64,000 nucleotides of DNA, from NCBI GenBank assembly GCA_029465975.1, contig CM055745.1, positions 17,090,460 to 17,154,459 on the forward strand, in the 5' to 3' direction. The notes beneath the pieces are model-generated. The model was not told where the DNA came from and did no database searches. It was given only the letters and a program-made list of their open reading frames with translations. Shown in pieces: positions 54,726-64,000 of this stretch. Numbering within the stretch: position 1 is the stretch's first letter; each line of letters starts with the position of its first letter. The stretch is from Dallia pectoralis. Lineage: Eukaryota; Chordata; Actinopteri; Esociformes; Umbridae. The translations under genes and the position numbers were made by a program.

Positions 54726-56629
54726 GCTGCAGGAACATCACTTGCGCAGTGTGCAGGTCCGCGGCGCACCCCACAGCCTCATGCCCACATGTTAACCCCT
54801 CCTCCCCTCCCCACACCAGTTCGAGCAAGCCGAAGTCTACCAGCTATGTACCGCGTACCGCAACAACCAGCGCAACTCAGGCCTCCGCTTTCATTGAAGA
54901 CAGACAGATCTGCGACAACTTCAACGCGGGCAGATGCACCAGAGCACGCTGCCGCTTCATGCACATTTATAGCTTCTGCGGCGGCGCCCACGCCCGCCTT
55001 GTATGTCCAGTCTACAAATCCGCTAATAAAACATCCAAAAATTACTTGACGACTCCCGTAAATATTTCGCGCATGCATTTCGAACTAGCCCTCCACCCGG
55101 ACGCCGAATGTACGGATTACCTTCTATCAGGTTTAAAAAATGGCTTCAAACCAGGCTTAGAGTGCCCGCTGTCACAAAACCTCATATGTAATAATTTGCT
55201 ATCCGCCGTTATGGAACCCGAAGTAGTAGACCAACTGATCAAAAAAGAAGTCGAGTCAGGCTTCATGATCGGTCCGTTCAACAATCCCCCATTCGACCGG
55301 TTCCCTGTCAGCCCCATCGGAGGGGCCACAAAAAAATTCACTGGTAAAAAACGTCTAATTATCGACCTGTCAGCCCCTCATCACTCCCCGTTCCCAAGTA
55401 TTAACAGCTTGATCCCTCTCGACGAATTCTCGCTTAAATTCCACGACATTGACCAGGCAATCGACATGATTAAAATCGCGGGTCGGGGTGCCTGGCTGGC
55501 CAAAGTTGACGTTACATCCGCTTTCAAAGTCATGCCCATCCATCCCGACTCATGGCATCTCTTTGGAGTCCGCTGGCTCGAGAAATACTATTTCGCCGTA
55601 CGTCTAACGTTCGGATGCAAAAGCAGCCCTAAAATATTCGACATGCTATCAGAAGCAGTCTGCTGGATCTTGTCAAACAACTACGCCATCCCCCACCTCA
55701 TTCACCTGCTAGATGATTTTCTAATAATCTCGCCTCCCAACGCCATCCCGGCCGCGCACCTCCTCTCAGTCCAAAACGTCTTCTCCGAGCTTGGAATCCC
55801 CCTCGCAGAGGAGAAAACCATGGGCCCCGCGACGTCCATCGAGTTCCTAGGGATTAACTTGGATTCTAGGGAATTCCAAGCATCCCTGCCAAAGGAGAAA
55901 ATCGACCGAATAATTCTCGTCTCCTCTACCTTCCTCGAGAAATCGGTTCTCTCGAAACGCGAACTCTTGTCCCTGCTTGGCCATTTAAACTTCGCGATGC
56001 GCATCATCCCGCAGGGTCGCCCCTTTATATCGCATCTCCTCTCACTCGCGTCCTCCGTCCACTCGCTAGAGGACCCCATTTCCTTAACCCAAGCATGCCG
56101 CGACGAACTCAGGCTGTGGGTAACATTTCTAAAACAGTGGAACGGCCTATCGTTTTTCCACAAAAACCTCGTCGCGTCCCCCACCGACATCCAACTGTTC
56201 ACAGACGCCGCCCCCTCAATCTGGTTCGGGGGATTCTACCAAGGTCGTTGGTTCGCGGCTCCGTGGCCACCCCAGTTCCAGCAATTACCGCAATCCTCAG
56301 CGCTATTCGAGCTCTACCCTCTCGTAGTAGCAGCTTTCCTGTGGGGGAAGGAATGGTCCTCTACAAGCATCCTAGTGCATTGCGACAATGAGGCGACCGT
56401 GCACTGCATTAACAAAGGCCGTTCCCATTCACCCGCTCTGATGCCACTCTTAAGGCGCCTCACCTGGATCGCAGCTTGCGACCAATTTATTATCCTCGCT
56501 AAGCATATCCCCGGGTCGGAGAATCAAATCGCTGACTCCCTGTCTCGCTTTCTGTTTCAGAAATTCAGGACGCTGGCTCCGGAGACGGACCATATCCCTA
56601 CTCCGGTACCTCGCTATTCAGAGCACTAG
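54608..56629 (+). CDS. Zinc-finger / reverse transcriptase / RNase H polyprotein of DIRS-like element
   Basis: The open frame from the octa-G run to TAG at 56627 has no ATG until 54959; a GTG at 54650 is not a likely eukaryotic start. Numbered from 54650, residues 5-45 hold Cys/His pairs (NQCPYWGALD...CRNITCAVCRS...PTASC) and 85-125 a second cluster (ICDNFNAGRCTRARCRFMH, FCGG). RT spans about 190-440: LIIDLSAPHHSPFPSINSLI, WLAKVDVTSAFKVMPIHP, FGCKSSPKIFDML, LLDDFLI (active-site D-D) and FLGINLDS. RNase H spans about 515-645: LFTDAAPS, FELYPLVVAAF, HCDNEATVHCIN, SENQIADSLSRF. The usual Gly after DAAPSI is Trp here. There are no internal stops over 659 codons. RT and RNase H copy the element RNA into DNA; joining would need a recombinase supplied by another copy. 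The end ...RYSEH marks the deletion point. Confidence 0.85.
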   Translation, partial: HFYTYHKLFSAKSAVRVAQWNQCPYWGALDPDLHNRVFLGCRNITCAVCRSAAHPTASCPHVNPSSPPHTSSSKPKSTSYVPRTATTSATQASAFIEDRQICDNFNAGRCTRARCRFMHIYSFCGGAHARLVCPVYKSANKTSKNYLTTPVNISRMHFELALHPDAECTDYLLSGLKNGFKPGLECPLSQNLICNNLLSAVMEPEVVDQLIKKEVESGFMIGPFNNPPFDRFPVSPIGGATKKFTGKKRLIIDLSAPHHSPFPSINSLIPLDEFSLKFHDIDQAIDMIKIAGRGAWLAKVDVTSAFKVMPIHPDSWHLFGVRWLEKYYFAVRLTFGCKSSPKIFDMLSEAVCWILSNNYAIPHLIHLLDDFLIISPPNAIPAAHLLSVQNVFSELGIPLAEEKTMGPATSIEFLGINLDSREFQASLPKEKIDRIILVSSTFLEKSVLSKRELLSLLGHLNFAMRIIPQGRPFISHLLSLASSVHSLEDPISLTQACRDELRLWVTFLKQWNGLSFFHKNLVASPTDIQLFTDAAPSIWFGGFYQGRWFAAPWPPQFQQLPQSSALFELYPLVVAAFLWGKEWSSTSILVHCDNEATVHCINKGRSHSPALMPLLRRLTWIAACDQFIILAKHIPGSENQIADSLSRFLFQKFRTLAPETDHIPTPVPRYSEH

Positions 56630-56699
56630 TCTCACAGCGGACGGAGTGAGAACTTCCCCGGTCGAGCTCCATCGTTCTCTCTCTCATCCAGTGAGCATT

Positions 56700-57085
56700 T
56701 GGTCTCCAGCAGATGCCGCGTGAGAACCTCCCGGGCAAGCACTCACTTTCCTGTACGTTCCTCCTTTCCGTCCAGCGAGCATTGGTCTCACAGCGGTCGG
56801 AATAAATCTATACCAAACGGGCATTGGTCCCACAGCAAAGCTCCCACGTTCCTCCTTTCCGTCCAGCGAGCATTGGTCTCACAGCGGTCGGAATAAATCT
56901 ATACCAAACGGGCATTGGTCCCACAGCAAAGCTCCCACGTTTCTCCTTTCCGTCCAGCGAGCATTGGTCTCACAGCGGTCGGAATAAATCTATACCAAAC
57001 GGGCATTGGTCCCACAGCAAAGCTCCCACGTTTCTCCTTTCCGTCCAGCGAGCATTGGTCTCACAGCGGTCGGAATAGGAATACC
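56700..57085. repeat. 91-bp tandem repeat, about 4 copies, inside the 3' part of copy C
   Basis: The unit includes AGCGAGCATTGGTCTCACAG, CGGTCGGAATAAATCTATAC, CAAACGGGCATTGGTCCCAC, AGCAAAGCTCCCACGTT. It is not present in copies A, B or D. It lies where the recombinase gene should be. Confidence 0.9.
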
Positions 57086-57574
57086 AAGCGGGCCTCGGTC
57101 CCACAACAAACGTTCAAACGCCCCACGTCCACAGGCCAGCAGGGCCCTTCTAGTCCAGGCCGTGAACGGCTTCACAGGCCCCCGCGCATACAAAAAAAAA
57201 TAAAAAATTAAAAATCAGACCCTTCCTCGCGATGCCAGTCCGCCAAGCTCGGCTCTCTGGGGGGTTTATAATCCAGCGGCTGTCCTCTGCTCCTTAGCGT
57301 TAGGGGGGTACTCTGGGTTCGGGCCAAATTCCGAGCCCGGAGCCCCGGGCCGGATTCCGAGCCCGGAACCCTCCCTCCGGACTGCACGCCAAATACGCAT
57401 TAAACCTATATCCCTTAATTGGCATGTAAGTGCGAACTCGTGAAAGTAAAAAAAACTTGCATGAACCTGAAAAAAACAAATTCTCATTTGCAACGGTAAC
57501 CTGGCCAAGGTAACGCAAAAACGTACAAGACAAAATACAATACAAGAATGCAAATAGCAGTGGGATTCTACGTG

Positions 57575-58165
57575 GCATTACAGGATCAAGTGGAGGGTCA
57601 ATATACAGTTAAAACAGGATCGAGTGGAGAGTCAATATACAGATAATACTGGATCAAGTGGAGAGTCAATATACAGATAATACTGGATCAAGTGGAGGGT
57701 CAATATACAGTTAATACAGGATCGAGTGGAGAGTCAATATACAGATGATACTGGATCAAGTGGAGAGTCAATATACAGATGATACTGGATCAAGTGGAGA
57801 GTCAATATACAGATAATACAGGATCAAGTGGAGAGTCAATATACAGATAATACAGGATCAAGTGGAGAGTCAATATACAGTTAATACAGGATCAAGTAGA
57901 GAGTCAATATACAGATAATACAGGATCAAGTGGAGAGTCAATATACAGTTAATACAGGATCAAGTAGAGAGTCAATATACAGATAATACAGGATCAAGTA
58001 GAGAGTCAATATACAGATAATACAGGATCAAGTGGAGAGTCAATATACAGATAATACAGGATCAAGTGGAGAGTTAATATACAGATAATACAGGATCAAG
58101 TGGAGAGTCAATATACAGATAATACAGGATCAAGTGGAGAGTCAATATACAGTTAATACAGGATG
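57575..58165. repeat. 34-bp minisatellite, about 17 copies
   Basis: The unit is AATACAGGATCAAGTGGAGA followed by GTCAATATACAGAT. Variants are AATACTGG, CAAGTAGAGA and ACAGTTAA. Confidence 0.95.
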
Positions 58166-58169
58166 AGAT

Positions 58170-58961
58170 AAGTAGGTCAGTTGATCAGTATTGATAAGGC
58201 AATAACAACTATATAAAATACAGAGGAGAGTCTATATACAGCAAGTAAAAGTTAAAGTGTATCTGGCTTAAAGAGTATCTTGTTTGTTTTGCAGATCGAT
58301 CAAACAGATGATTGGGCACAAATTGTATGACCGTGATGGTGGGAGGAAGAGCATTTGAGCTAACCTGAGCAAATAGCAAATAATAATATTATAATAATAA
58401 TAAAATGAGCAAATAATAATATGTATGATAGCTGTACAGGTGAAAATTATCCACTTTGCAAATTGGGCAAAAAAGTAAAAGGGGTGTGCATTAAAACCCG
58501 ATGACAGTTAACAAGTACAGTGATCAGACAAGTTCAGGCAGAAGAAGTTTAAAGGCAATGGGTGAGATAATATTTGAGGTTCTGCACCAAGAGAACTTTC
58601 AAGTGCAAAGTCCGCTCAATCTAGAACCTTTATCCCCGCCGGCTCTGGGGACAAGTGAAAGGACAACCACAGCACAGGTACATAGAGGGTTTTCTCAAAA
58701 CCTGCTCTGAAATAGATTTTCCCCATTAACCAACTTACAACAGGAATAGACTATTATTCTTTATTTAACAATATACGTTGTCATTTTAAAAACATATTAA
58801 TAATACTTTTTACTTTAAAAAACGTGATCTTAGATTCGGATGAGGGAAAATTTCTGAACTCCAGTTACAACCTTTATGGGACATTTTTTAAATTGTAGTT
58901 CAAAAGAAATGTGTTTACAGATACATAATTCACACACAACAGACACTGGATACCTACCTGC
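58170..58961. other. No gene recognised
   Basis: AT-rich. A TAATAATA run lies near 58385. The frame at 58501-58710 has no known motif. Confidence 0.45.
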
Positions 58962-59337
58962 TGGTCACGGATCAGTAAGGTGAAGTGTAATGAGAAGACA
59001 TATGCAGAGAGTATATCTGTTCAAGACGGGTTTATTTACCAATAAACATAAACTAATCCAAGAACAACAACAAGCACTTAACTGTTTGAAATAATATATA
59101 CAGCGACTTCTACAAACATTCAAACAACAGCAAAACTTCTTTAAACTAACAATCACCACCAACGTAACTTGACTTCAAACAATAACCGACAAGGTGGTAC
59201 CCAAACAGCAGTGTTAAATAGGCCCAGAGATTGCTAACCTGCCCCAGCCGTGCTAACAACAAAACAATCACCAGACACAGGAAGTGCACCACACTAAGAC
59301 TTCCTGTGGCAAACCTAAACTCACCACACTCGTGACA
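58962..59337 (-). mobile_element. Gypsy-like 3' LTR (376 bp) with adjacent polypurine tract
   Basis: On minus it opens TGTCACGAGTGTGG (59337), carries GGGCCTATTTAACACTGC as TATA-like sequence, TTGGTAAATAAACCC as poly(A) signal, and closes GATCCGTGACCA (58962), giving canonical TG...CA. Directly upstream on minus is CCTTTAGGGTGGGGTTA, a polypurine tract, so this is a 3' LTR. Internal sequence at 59338-59640 is short and encodes no recognised pol domain. Confidence 0.65.
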
Positions 59338-60195
59338 TAACCCCACCCTAAAGGTCTGGCTCCCAGACATACCAGGCAAGGTCCACGGATACGGAGGGAG
59401 GTTCTGCAGGGGGTCTCCCCTGCAATGTTCTCCGCCACAGAGGTGGTTTTATTGTTCTCCCCCCATCTGATCGGCAGAGGGGAGGTCAGTTTAGGAGAGA
59501 CCAGTAGAGGAGAGACCGGCAGAGGAGAGATACGAACGGGGAGGAAGGGGTCACTCATCCAGGCACGCAGAGAGAGGAGGAGGAGAGGCCACGCCTCCAG
59601 CAACTATTTTCGGAGAAACCTCCCTTCGTCACGCTCCAATGGCTTATTTCGTTCTTAGGGTTGGTTATTCTGTCACGATCACTGGAGGTGTATTGCATGA
59701 AAGCAAGGTGCAGAACCAGGTATCCATTCGAAACAGGTTTATTTTAAATACAAAATAAAACAAACCGTGAACGGAGAAAAAGGGCTAACTACTTTGAAAT
59801 GAAAATGCGCTAAACTGGAATGAATAACCAACAAATGTAAAAACCAAATATAGTGACTTTTAAACACACATAATCACCAAATCCCCAACAGCCGTGATAC
59901 TCTAATTCAGGGGTTCCCAAACTTTTTTAGCTTGAGACCCAAAAGAGAAATTTGGTGTCTCCCTGGGGCCCAAACATGAAAAAATACAACGTGAATTGCC
60001 ATAACATCTACATGTATAAAGTTATGATACAGAACACAACAAAGTATGAATTGTTATGTGAATAATGAAGTGAATAATTTGACATTATTGGTTAGTCAAG
60101 TATAATAAATCATATGATTAATAATAATACATTTCCATACTCAGTAACATAAATATTACACTAATTAATCTGGGCAAAATTAAGATACTTTATCG

Positions 60196-60269
60196 TCCTG
60201 CGGGTGAATTGAACCCGAACCCTACGGCTCCGCAGCCGAGCACACTACCCACTGCGCCATACAGGGATA
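60196..60269 (-). ncRNA. tRNA-derived SINE-like segment within the hAT
   Basis: The minus strand contains TGGCGCAGTGGGTAGTGTGC (A-box like) and GGTTCGGGTTCAATTCACCC (B-box like) with an anticodon-stem-like GGCTGCGGAGCC between them. The acceptor ends do not pair, so this is not a functional tRNA gene. It reads as a tRNA-derived SINE head or relic carried by the hAT. Confidence 0.55.
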
Positions 60270-60663
60270 TCACATCAGGGTCGCTACAATATACATGAAT
60301 CTGACAAACAGCATTGCCATCTAAAAGTCATACGGCAGGTACTACATATTATTTTTGTCTGCACATATTTCTCTCCACATGTCCCCACCAAAGCTGAGAC
60401 CAAACCTACGCCCTTGTATGTATCAGCTCAATTGAGCAGAGTTGCGCGTGTTGAAAGGTGAAAATAGACTTGGTTTCTAATTTTAAGCGCAATGACATGG
60501 TTGAGGAGTTTACGCTTGCGGTCCGTCTGTATTCTTTCATTCATTCCCAGGCTACTCTATCTACATCGCATACACGAGTCATGAGAAATGGCTTTTAACG
60601 TATATAAAGTTTAACAAACACAGAAAACAATTTATTAAATGACTTACTTACTTAGGAAAAATT

Positions 60664-60775
60664 ATTTTGACTTGCCGTGATGCTGAGGATGTTTCGTTTG
60701 GAGATGTCTGTCCAATTTATTCATTTTTAAACTCTCATTACTGAGCACATCCCACAAAAAACACATTGAGGCCTC
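60664..60775 (-). pseudogene. BED zinc finger of a ZBED-type hAT transposase, frameshifted
   Basis: The minus strand reads RPQCVFCG, then after a one-base shift VLSNESLKMNKLDRHLQTKH followed by PQHHGKSK and a stop. C-x2-C...L-x-R-H-L-x-x-K-H is the BED finger of ZBED5-like hAT transposases, which binds the element ends. No catalytic part follows. This may be the same lineage as the relic at 1219-1785. Confidence 0.75.
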
Positions 60776-61229
60776 TCCTCAGCATTACGAATGGCTTTGG
60801 TGAAGCCAACATTTATAAACTCTACTTTGTATTTTCTTTTCGGCATTATTCCTGCCAAGGCAACCGAAGTAATAACAATCGCGATTTTACCTCAGAGCCC
60901 AGCCTCTACCAGAGAGCGCATAAAGTCAGGTACAGGGTCGTGAGAAAAGAGGGGGGAGGGGATAAACAGCCTCGCACACAGCATCTGGGCTGATTAGACT
61001 AGCGTAGAAAAAAAAACGCTCGTTTTAGGAAAATTAATTTACATATCATAGAATTGTTACGCATTTGTTCTCTGCCAATTGGCAACCCAATAAAAACGGG
61101 TCTGCGACCCACTTTGGGTCGCGACCCATACTTTGGGAAACACTGCTCTAATTACACCTAAAGTAAACCAGCTGTGACTGAATGAACTAACCAACACCCT
61201 CCTAGCGCACAACCAAATGTGATAAATAA

Positions 61230-62672
61230 AAAAATATCAACACCATAATATCATTAATAGTAATCTGCATATCTGCCATCACATGATGGTGTTTACAATA
61301 CTACTAATAACAATATCAACACCATAATATCATTAATAGTAATCTGTATATCTGCCATCACATGATGGTGTTTACAAAACTACTAATAACAATATCAACA
61401 CCATAATATCATTAATAGTAATCTGCATATCTGCCATCACATGATGGTGTATACAATACTACTAATAACAATATCAACACCATAATATCATTAATAGTAA
61501 TCTGTATATCTGCCATCACATGATGGTGTATACAATACTACTAATAACAATATCAACACCATAATATCATTAATAGTAATCTGCATATCTGCCATCACAT
61601 GATGGTGTTTACAATAGTACTAATAACAATATCAACACCATAATATCATTAATAGTAATCTGTATATCTGCCATCACATGATGGTGTTTACAAAACTATT
61701 AATAACAATATCAACCCCATAATATCATTAATAGTAATCTGCATATCTGCCATCACATGATGGTGTATACATTACTACTAATAACAATATCAACACCATA
61801 ATATCATTAATAGTAATCTGTATATCTGCCATCACATGATGGTGTTTACAATACTACTAATAACAATATCAACACCATAATATCATTAATAGTAATCTGC
61901 ATATCTGCCATCACATGATGGTGTATACAATACTACTAATAACAATATCAACACCATAATATCATTAATAGTAATCTGTATATCTGCCATCACATGATGG
62001 TGTTTACAATACTACTAATAACAATATCAACACCATACTATCATTAATAGTAATCTGCATATCTGTCATCACATGATGGTGTTTACAATACTACTAATAA
62101 CAATATCAACACCATAATATCATTAATAGTAATCTGCATATCTGCCATCACATGATGGTGTTTACAATACTACTAATAACAATATCAACACCATAATATC
62201 ATTAATAGTAATCTGCATATCTGCCATCACATGATGGTGTATACAATACTACTAATAACAATATCAACACCATAATATCATTAATAGTAATCTGCATATC
62301 TGCCATCACATGATGGTGTATACAATACTACTAATAACAATATCAACACCATAATATCATTAATAGTAATCTGCATATCTGCCATCACATGATGGTGTTT
62401 ACAATACTACTAATAACAATATCAACACCATAATATCATTAATAGTAATCTGCATATCTGCCATCACATGATGGTGTTTACAATACTACTAATAACAATA
62501 TCAACACCATAATATCATTAATAGTAATCTGCATATCTGCCATCACATGATGGTGTATACAATACTACTAATAACAATATCAACACCATAATATCATTAA
62601 TAGTAATCTGCATATCTGCCATCACATGATGGTGTATACAATACTACTAATAACAATATCAACACCATAATA
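61230..62672. repeat. 79-bp minisatellite, at least 18 copies, running into a gap
   Basis: The unit is AATAACAATATCAACACCAT, AATATCATTAATAGTAATCT, GCATATCTGCCATCACATGA, TGGTGTTTACAATACTACT. Two alternating types occur (CTGCATATC/CTGTATATC; GTGTTTAC/GTGTATAC), giving a 158-bp higher-order period in the first half. ATCACATGATGGTGT is partly palindromic. The array ends at N. Confidence 0.96.
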
Positions 62673-63172
62673 NNNNNNNNNNNNNNNNNNNNNNNNNNNN
62701 NNNNNNNNNNNNNNNNNNNNNNNNNNNNNNNNNNNNNNNNNNNNNNNNNNNNNNNNNNNNNNNNNNNNNNNNNNNNNNNNNNNNNNNNNNNNNNNNNNNN
62801 NNNNNNNNNNNNNNNNNNNNNNNNNNNNNNNNNNNNNNNNNNNNNNNNNNNNNNNNNNNNNNNNNNNNNNNNNNNNNNNNNNNNNNNNNNNNNNNNNNNN
62901 NNNNNNNNNNNNNNNNNNNNNNNNNNNNNNNNNNNNNNNNNNNNNNNNNNNNNNNNNNNNNNNNNNNNNNNNNNNNNNNNNNNNNNNNNNNNNNNNNNNN
63001 NNNNNNNNNNNNNNNNNNNNNNNNNNNNNNNNNNNNNNNNNNNNNNNNNNNNNNNNNNNNNNNNNNNNNNNNNNNNNNNNNNNNNNNNNNNNNNNNNNNN
63101 NNNNNNNNNNNNNNNNNNNNNNNNNNNNNNNNNNNNNNNNNNNNNNNNNNNNNNNNNNNNNNNNNNNNNNNN
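62673..63172. other. Assembly gap (500 N)
   Basis: Exactly 500 N following the 79-bp array. Array length is therefore unknown. Confidence 0.99.
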
Positions 63173-63419
63173 GCATTTGGAGTTCAACTCTAAACATATT
63201 ACGCCAGCAGTTGCCTAAAATACAATGGTAAATATTTATGTATTTCCTGCTAGTGTCAGGATTACAATACATAACATTATGAAGAGTGTAAGATCTAAGA
63301 TTGTCCCGTGCACAGGCAAGTCTGTCAGCTGCCCTGTCCGCAACGCTCCTGGCTACGGTACCGTAATGCTGCATGTGGTGTGGCATTGTAGTTTACCAAT
63401 GTCGTACTAAAATAGTTTC

Positions 63420-63712
63420 ACTTAGCGCCGTGAGCGCCTTGTAACACAGGTAGGGAAGAGGATGTGATGAGGAGAGCAGGATGAGATGGAATAAAGGTAG
63501 GTAGGGAAGAGGAGGTGATGAGGAGAGCAGGATGAGATGGAATAAAGTAGGAGAAAATAATGTATACCGAACTGTTCAATTCTGAAAAAAATCAAATGTT
63601 GTATCAAAACACTGCAGTGGCAAGCAATAAAATCTTTGAGAAAAAAGTAGCTTGCGACATGTTTTGTTTTGTATAAGTAGCTCTCTTGCCAAAAAAGGTT
63701 GGAGACCCCTGA
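63420..63712 (-). repeat. hAT-type end (CAGGGGTCTCCAACC) with 58-bp duplication
   Basis: The minus strand begins CAGGGGTCTCCAACCTTTTT at 63712, a typical hAT terminus; the partner was not found. A segment with GGTAGGGAAGAGGAxGTGAT and GAGGAGAGCAGGATGAGATG occurs twice in tandem at about 63449-63547. Confidence 0.55.
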
Positions 63713-64000
63713 TATACATGAATGCTTTTGGTCCATCTATAAATAGTTGTGCTTGTCAACTATATGCTGACAGAATTTTTCTTTATGCTTGTGCTCGAAC
63801 AATTAATGCAGCTATGTATGTTATTTGTATGTATTTGTCAATAATGTTGTTATAATCGTCGCGACAATGCTTCTGCTTTCACATACTTCATACCGAGTAT
63901 GTGTGATGACGTGAAATCAAACCGGGTGAAGAACAGAGCACACCTAACATGGTGAAACCTTGACAATGTCAAATAGGGCTCTTAGACCATTGATATTCTG
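63713..64000. other. No gene recognised
   Basis: The short frame at 63652-63855 has no known motif. Sequence is unique-looking to the window end. Confidence 0.45.

Larger units (their letters stand above)
53192..57446 (+). mobile_element. DIRS-like retrotransposon, best copy (copy C), recombinase lost
   Basis: It starts ATGAGGTTTACTAACAAGG, has an untranslated leader with TACATATAGACTCAGCAGTC, then gag-like ORF1, overlapping ORF2 (zinc fingers, RT, RNase H), a 91-bp tandem block and the 3' end CGCATTAAACCTATATCCC...GAACTCGTGAA. There is no LTR. After RNase H (…PVPRYSEH) the sequence leaves homology with copy D exactly where the tyrosine recombinase should begin. This copy is therefore deleted for the recombinase and not autonomous. 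GC content (about 55-60% in ORF1) is far above the flanks. Confidence 0.8.
59908..61145. mobile_element. hAT element (1238 bp) with 8-bp target duplication
   Basis: CTCTAATT flanks both sides (59900-59907 and 61146-61153). The ends are CAGGGGTTCCCAAACTTTTT and, inverted, CAGTGTTTCCCAAAGTATGG. The 8-bp duplication and CAGnGGTTCCCAAA ends define a hAT. The interior keeps only a BED-finger exon on minus, so it is a deletion derivative. Confidence 0.9.
59671..61200 (-). mobile_element. Second TGTCACG/GTGACA LTR, split by a hAT
   Basis: On minus the 3' end reads CCTCCAGTGATCGTGACA (59671) with AAAATAAACCTGTTTCG upstream. The LTR continues to GGCTGTTGGGGATTTGG (about 59890), is interrupted by the hAT at 59908-61145, and resumes as GTGTAATTAGAG ... 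CAGCTGGTTTACTTTAGG at 61146-61200. The upper boundary is not certain. Confidence 0.55.

Noticed and set aside
60196..60269. Functional tRNA gene
   Set aside because: A- and B-box-like blocks and an anticodon-like stem exist, but the acceptor ends do not pair; a SINE-type relic is the better reading.

Overview
This window is eukaryotic genomic DNA, almost certainly from a teleost (ray-finned) fish. The families I can recognise are a Rex3/RTE-type LINE end, Tc1/mariner, piggyBac, PIF/Harbinger, hAT, Ginger1 and tyrosine-recombinase (DIRS-like) elements, and LTRs beginning TGTCACG. Together with very dense minisatellites and splice-site-bounded exon fragments, they fit a fish and exclude a prokaryote. 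Two 500-N assembly gaps (29420-29919 and 62673-63172) sit inside tandem arrays. I found no complete host gene. The only host-gene piece I recognise is one exon of a PIK3CA-like lipid kinase, stranded inside a transposon derivative at 30.6 kb.

Layout. 1-6.4 kb: hAT relic, THAP half-finger, 53-bp minisatellite, a TIR element. 6.7-10.8 kb: a decayed multi-exon Ginger1-type transposon on the minus strand (Gypsy-type integrase followed by a Ulp1/C48 protease), invaded by CA and 30-bp arrays. 11-16.6 kb: a mini DIRS-like derivative, then a 3.4-kb decayed DIRS-like element (gag, RT-RNase H, start of tyrosine recombinase) on minus. 16.6-18.8 kb: Harbinger transposon with convergent transposase and Myb/SANT genes. 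19-25 kb: proline-rich ORF, piggyBac relic, THAP fragment, P2X7-C-terminal-like gene. 25.8-29.1 kb: second Harbinger. 29.2-33.6 kb: 44-bp array with gap, DIRS-like derivative carrying the PIK3CA-like exon, decayed TE gene, LTR-like sequence. 34.2-37.4 kb: three Tc1-type elements, one of them intact (34505-36035). 38-51 kb: minisatellites, a hairpin MITE and a Rex3 end. 53.2-57.4 kb: the best-preserved DIRS-like copy. 57.5-64 kb: minisatellites and a gypsy-like LTR interrupted by a hAT that itself carries a SINE-like piece.

The genes do not form a host pathway; they are layered mobile-element genes. The intact Tc1-like transposase would act on its own inverted repeats. Harbinger elements pair a DDE nuclease with a Myb/SANT DNA-binding partner. 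The DIRS-like copies appear to express RT-RNase H by a -1 shift out of gag at a conserved run of eight G. About a quarter of the window is tandem repeat, and in two places the repeat unit is recognisably a piece of transposase coding sequence.
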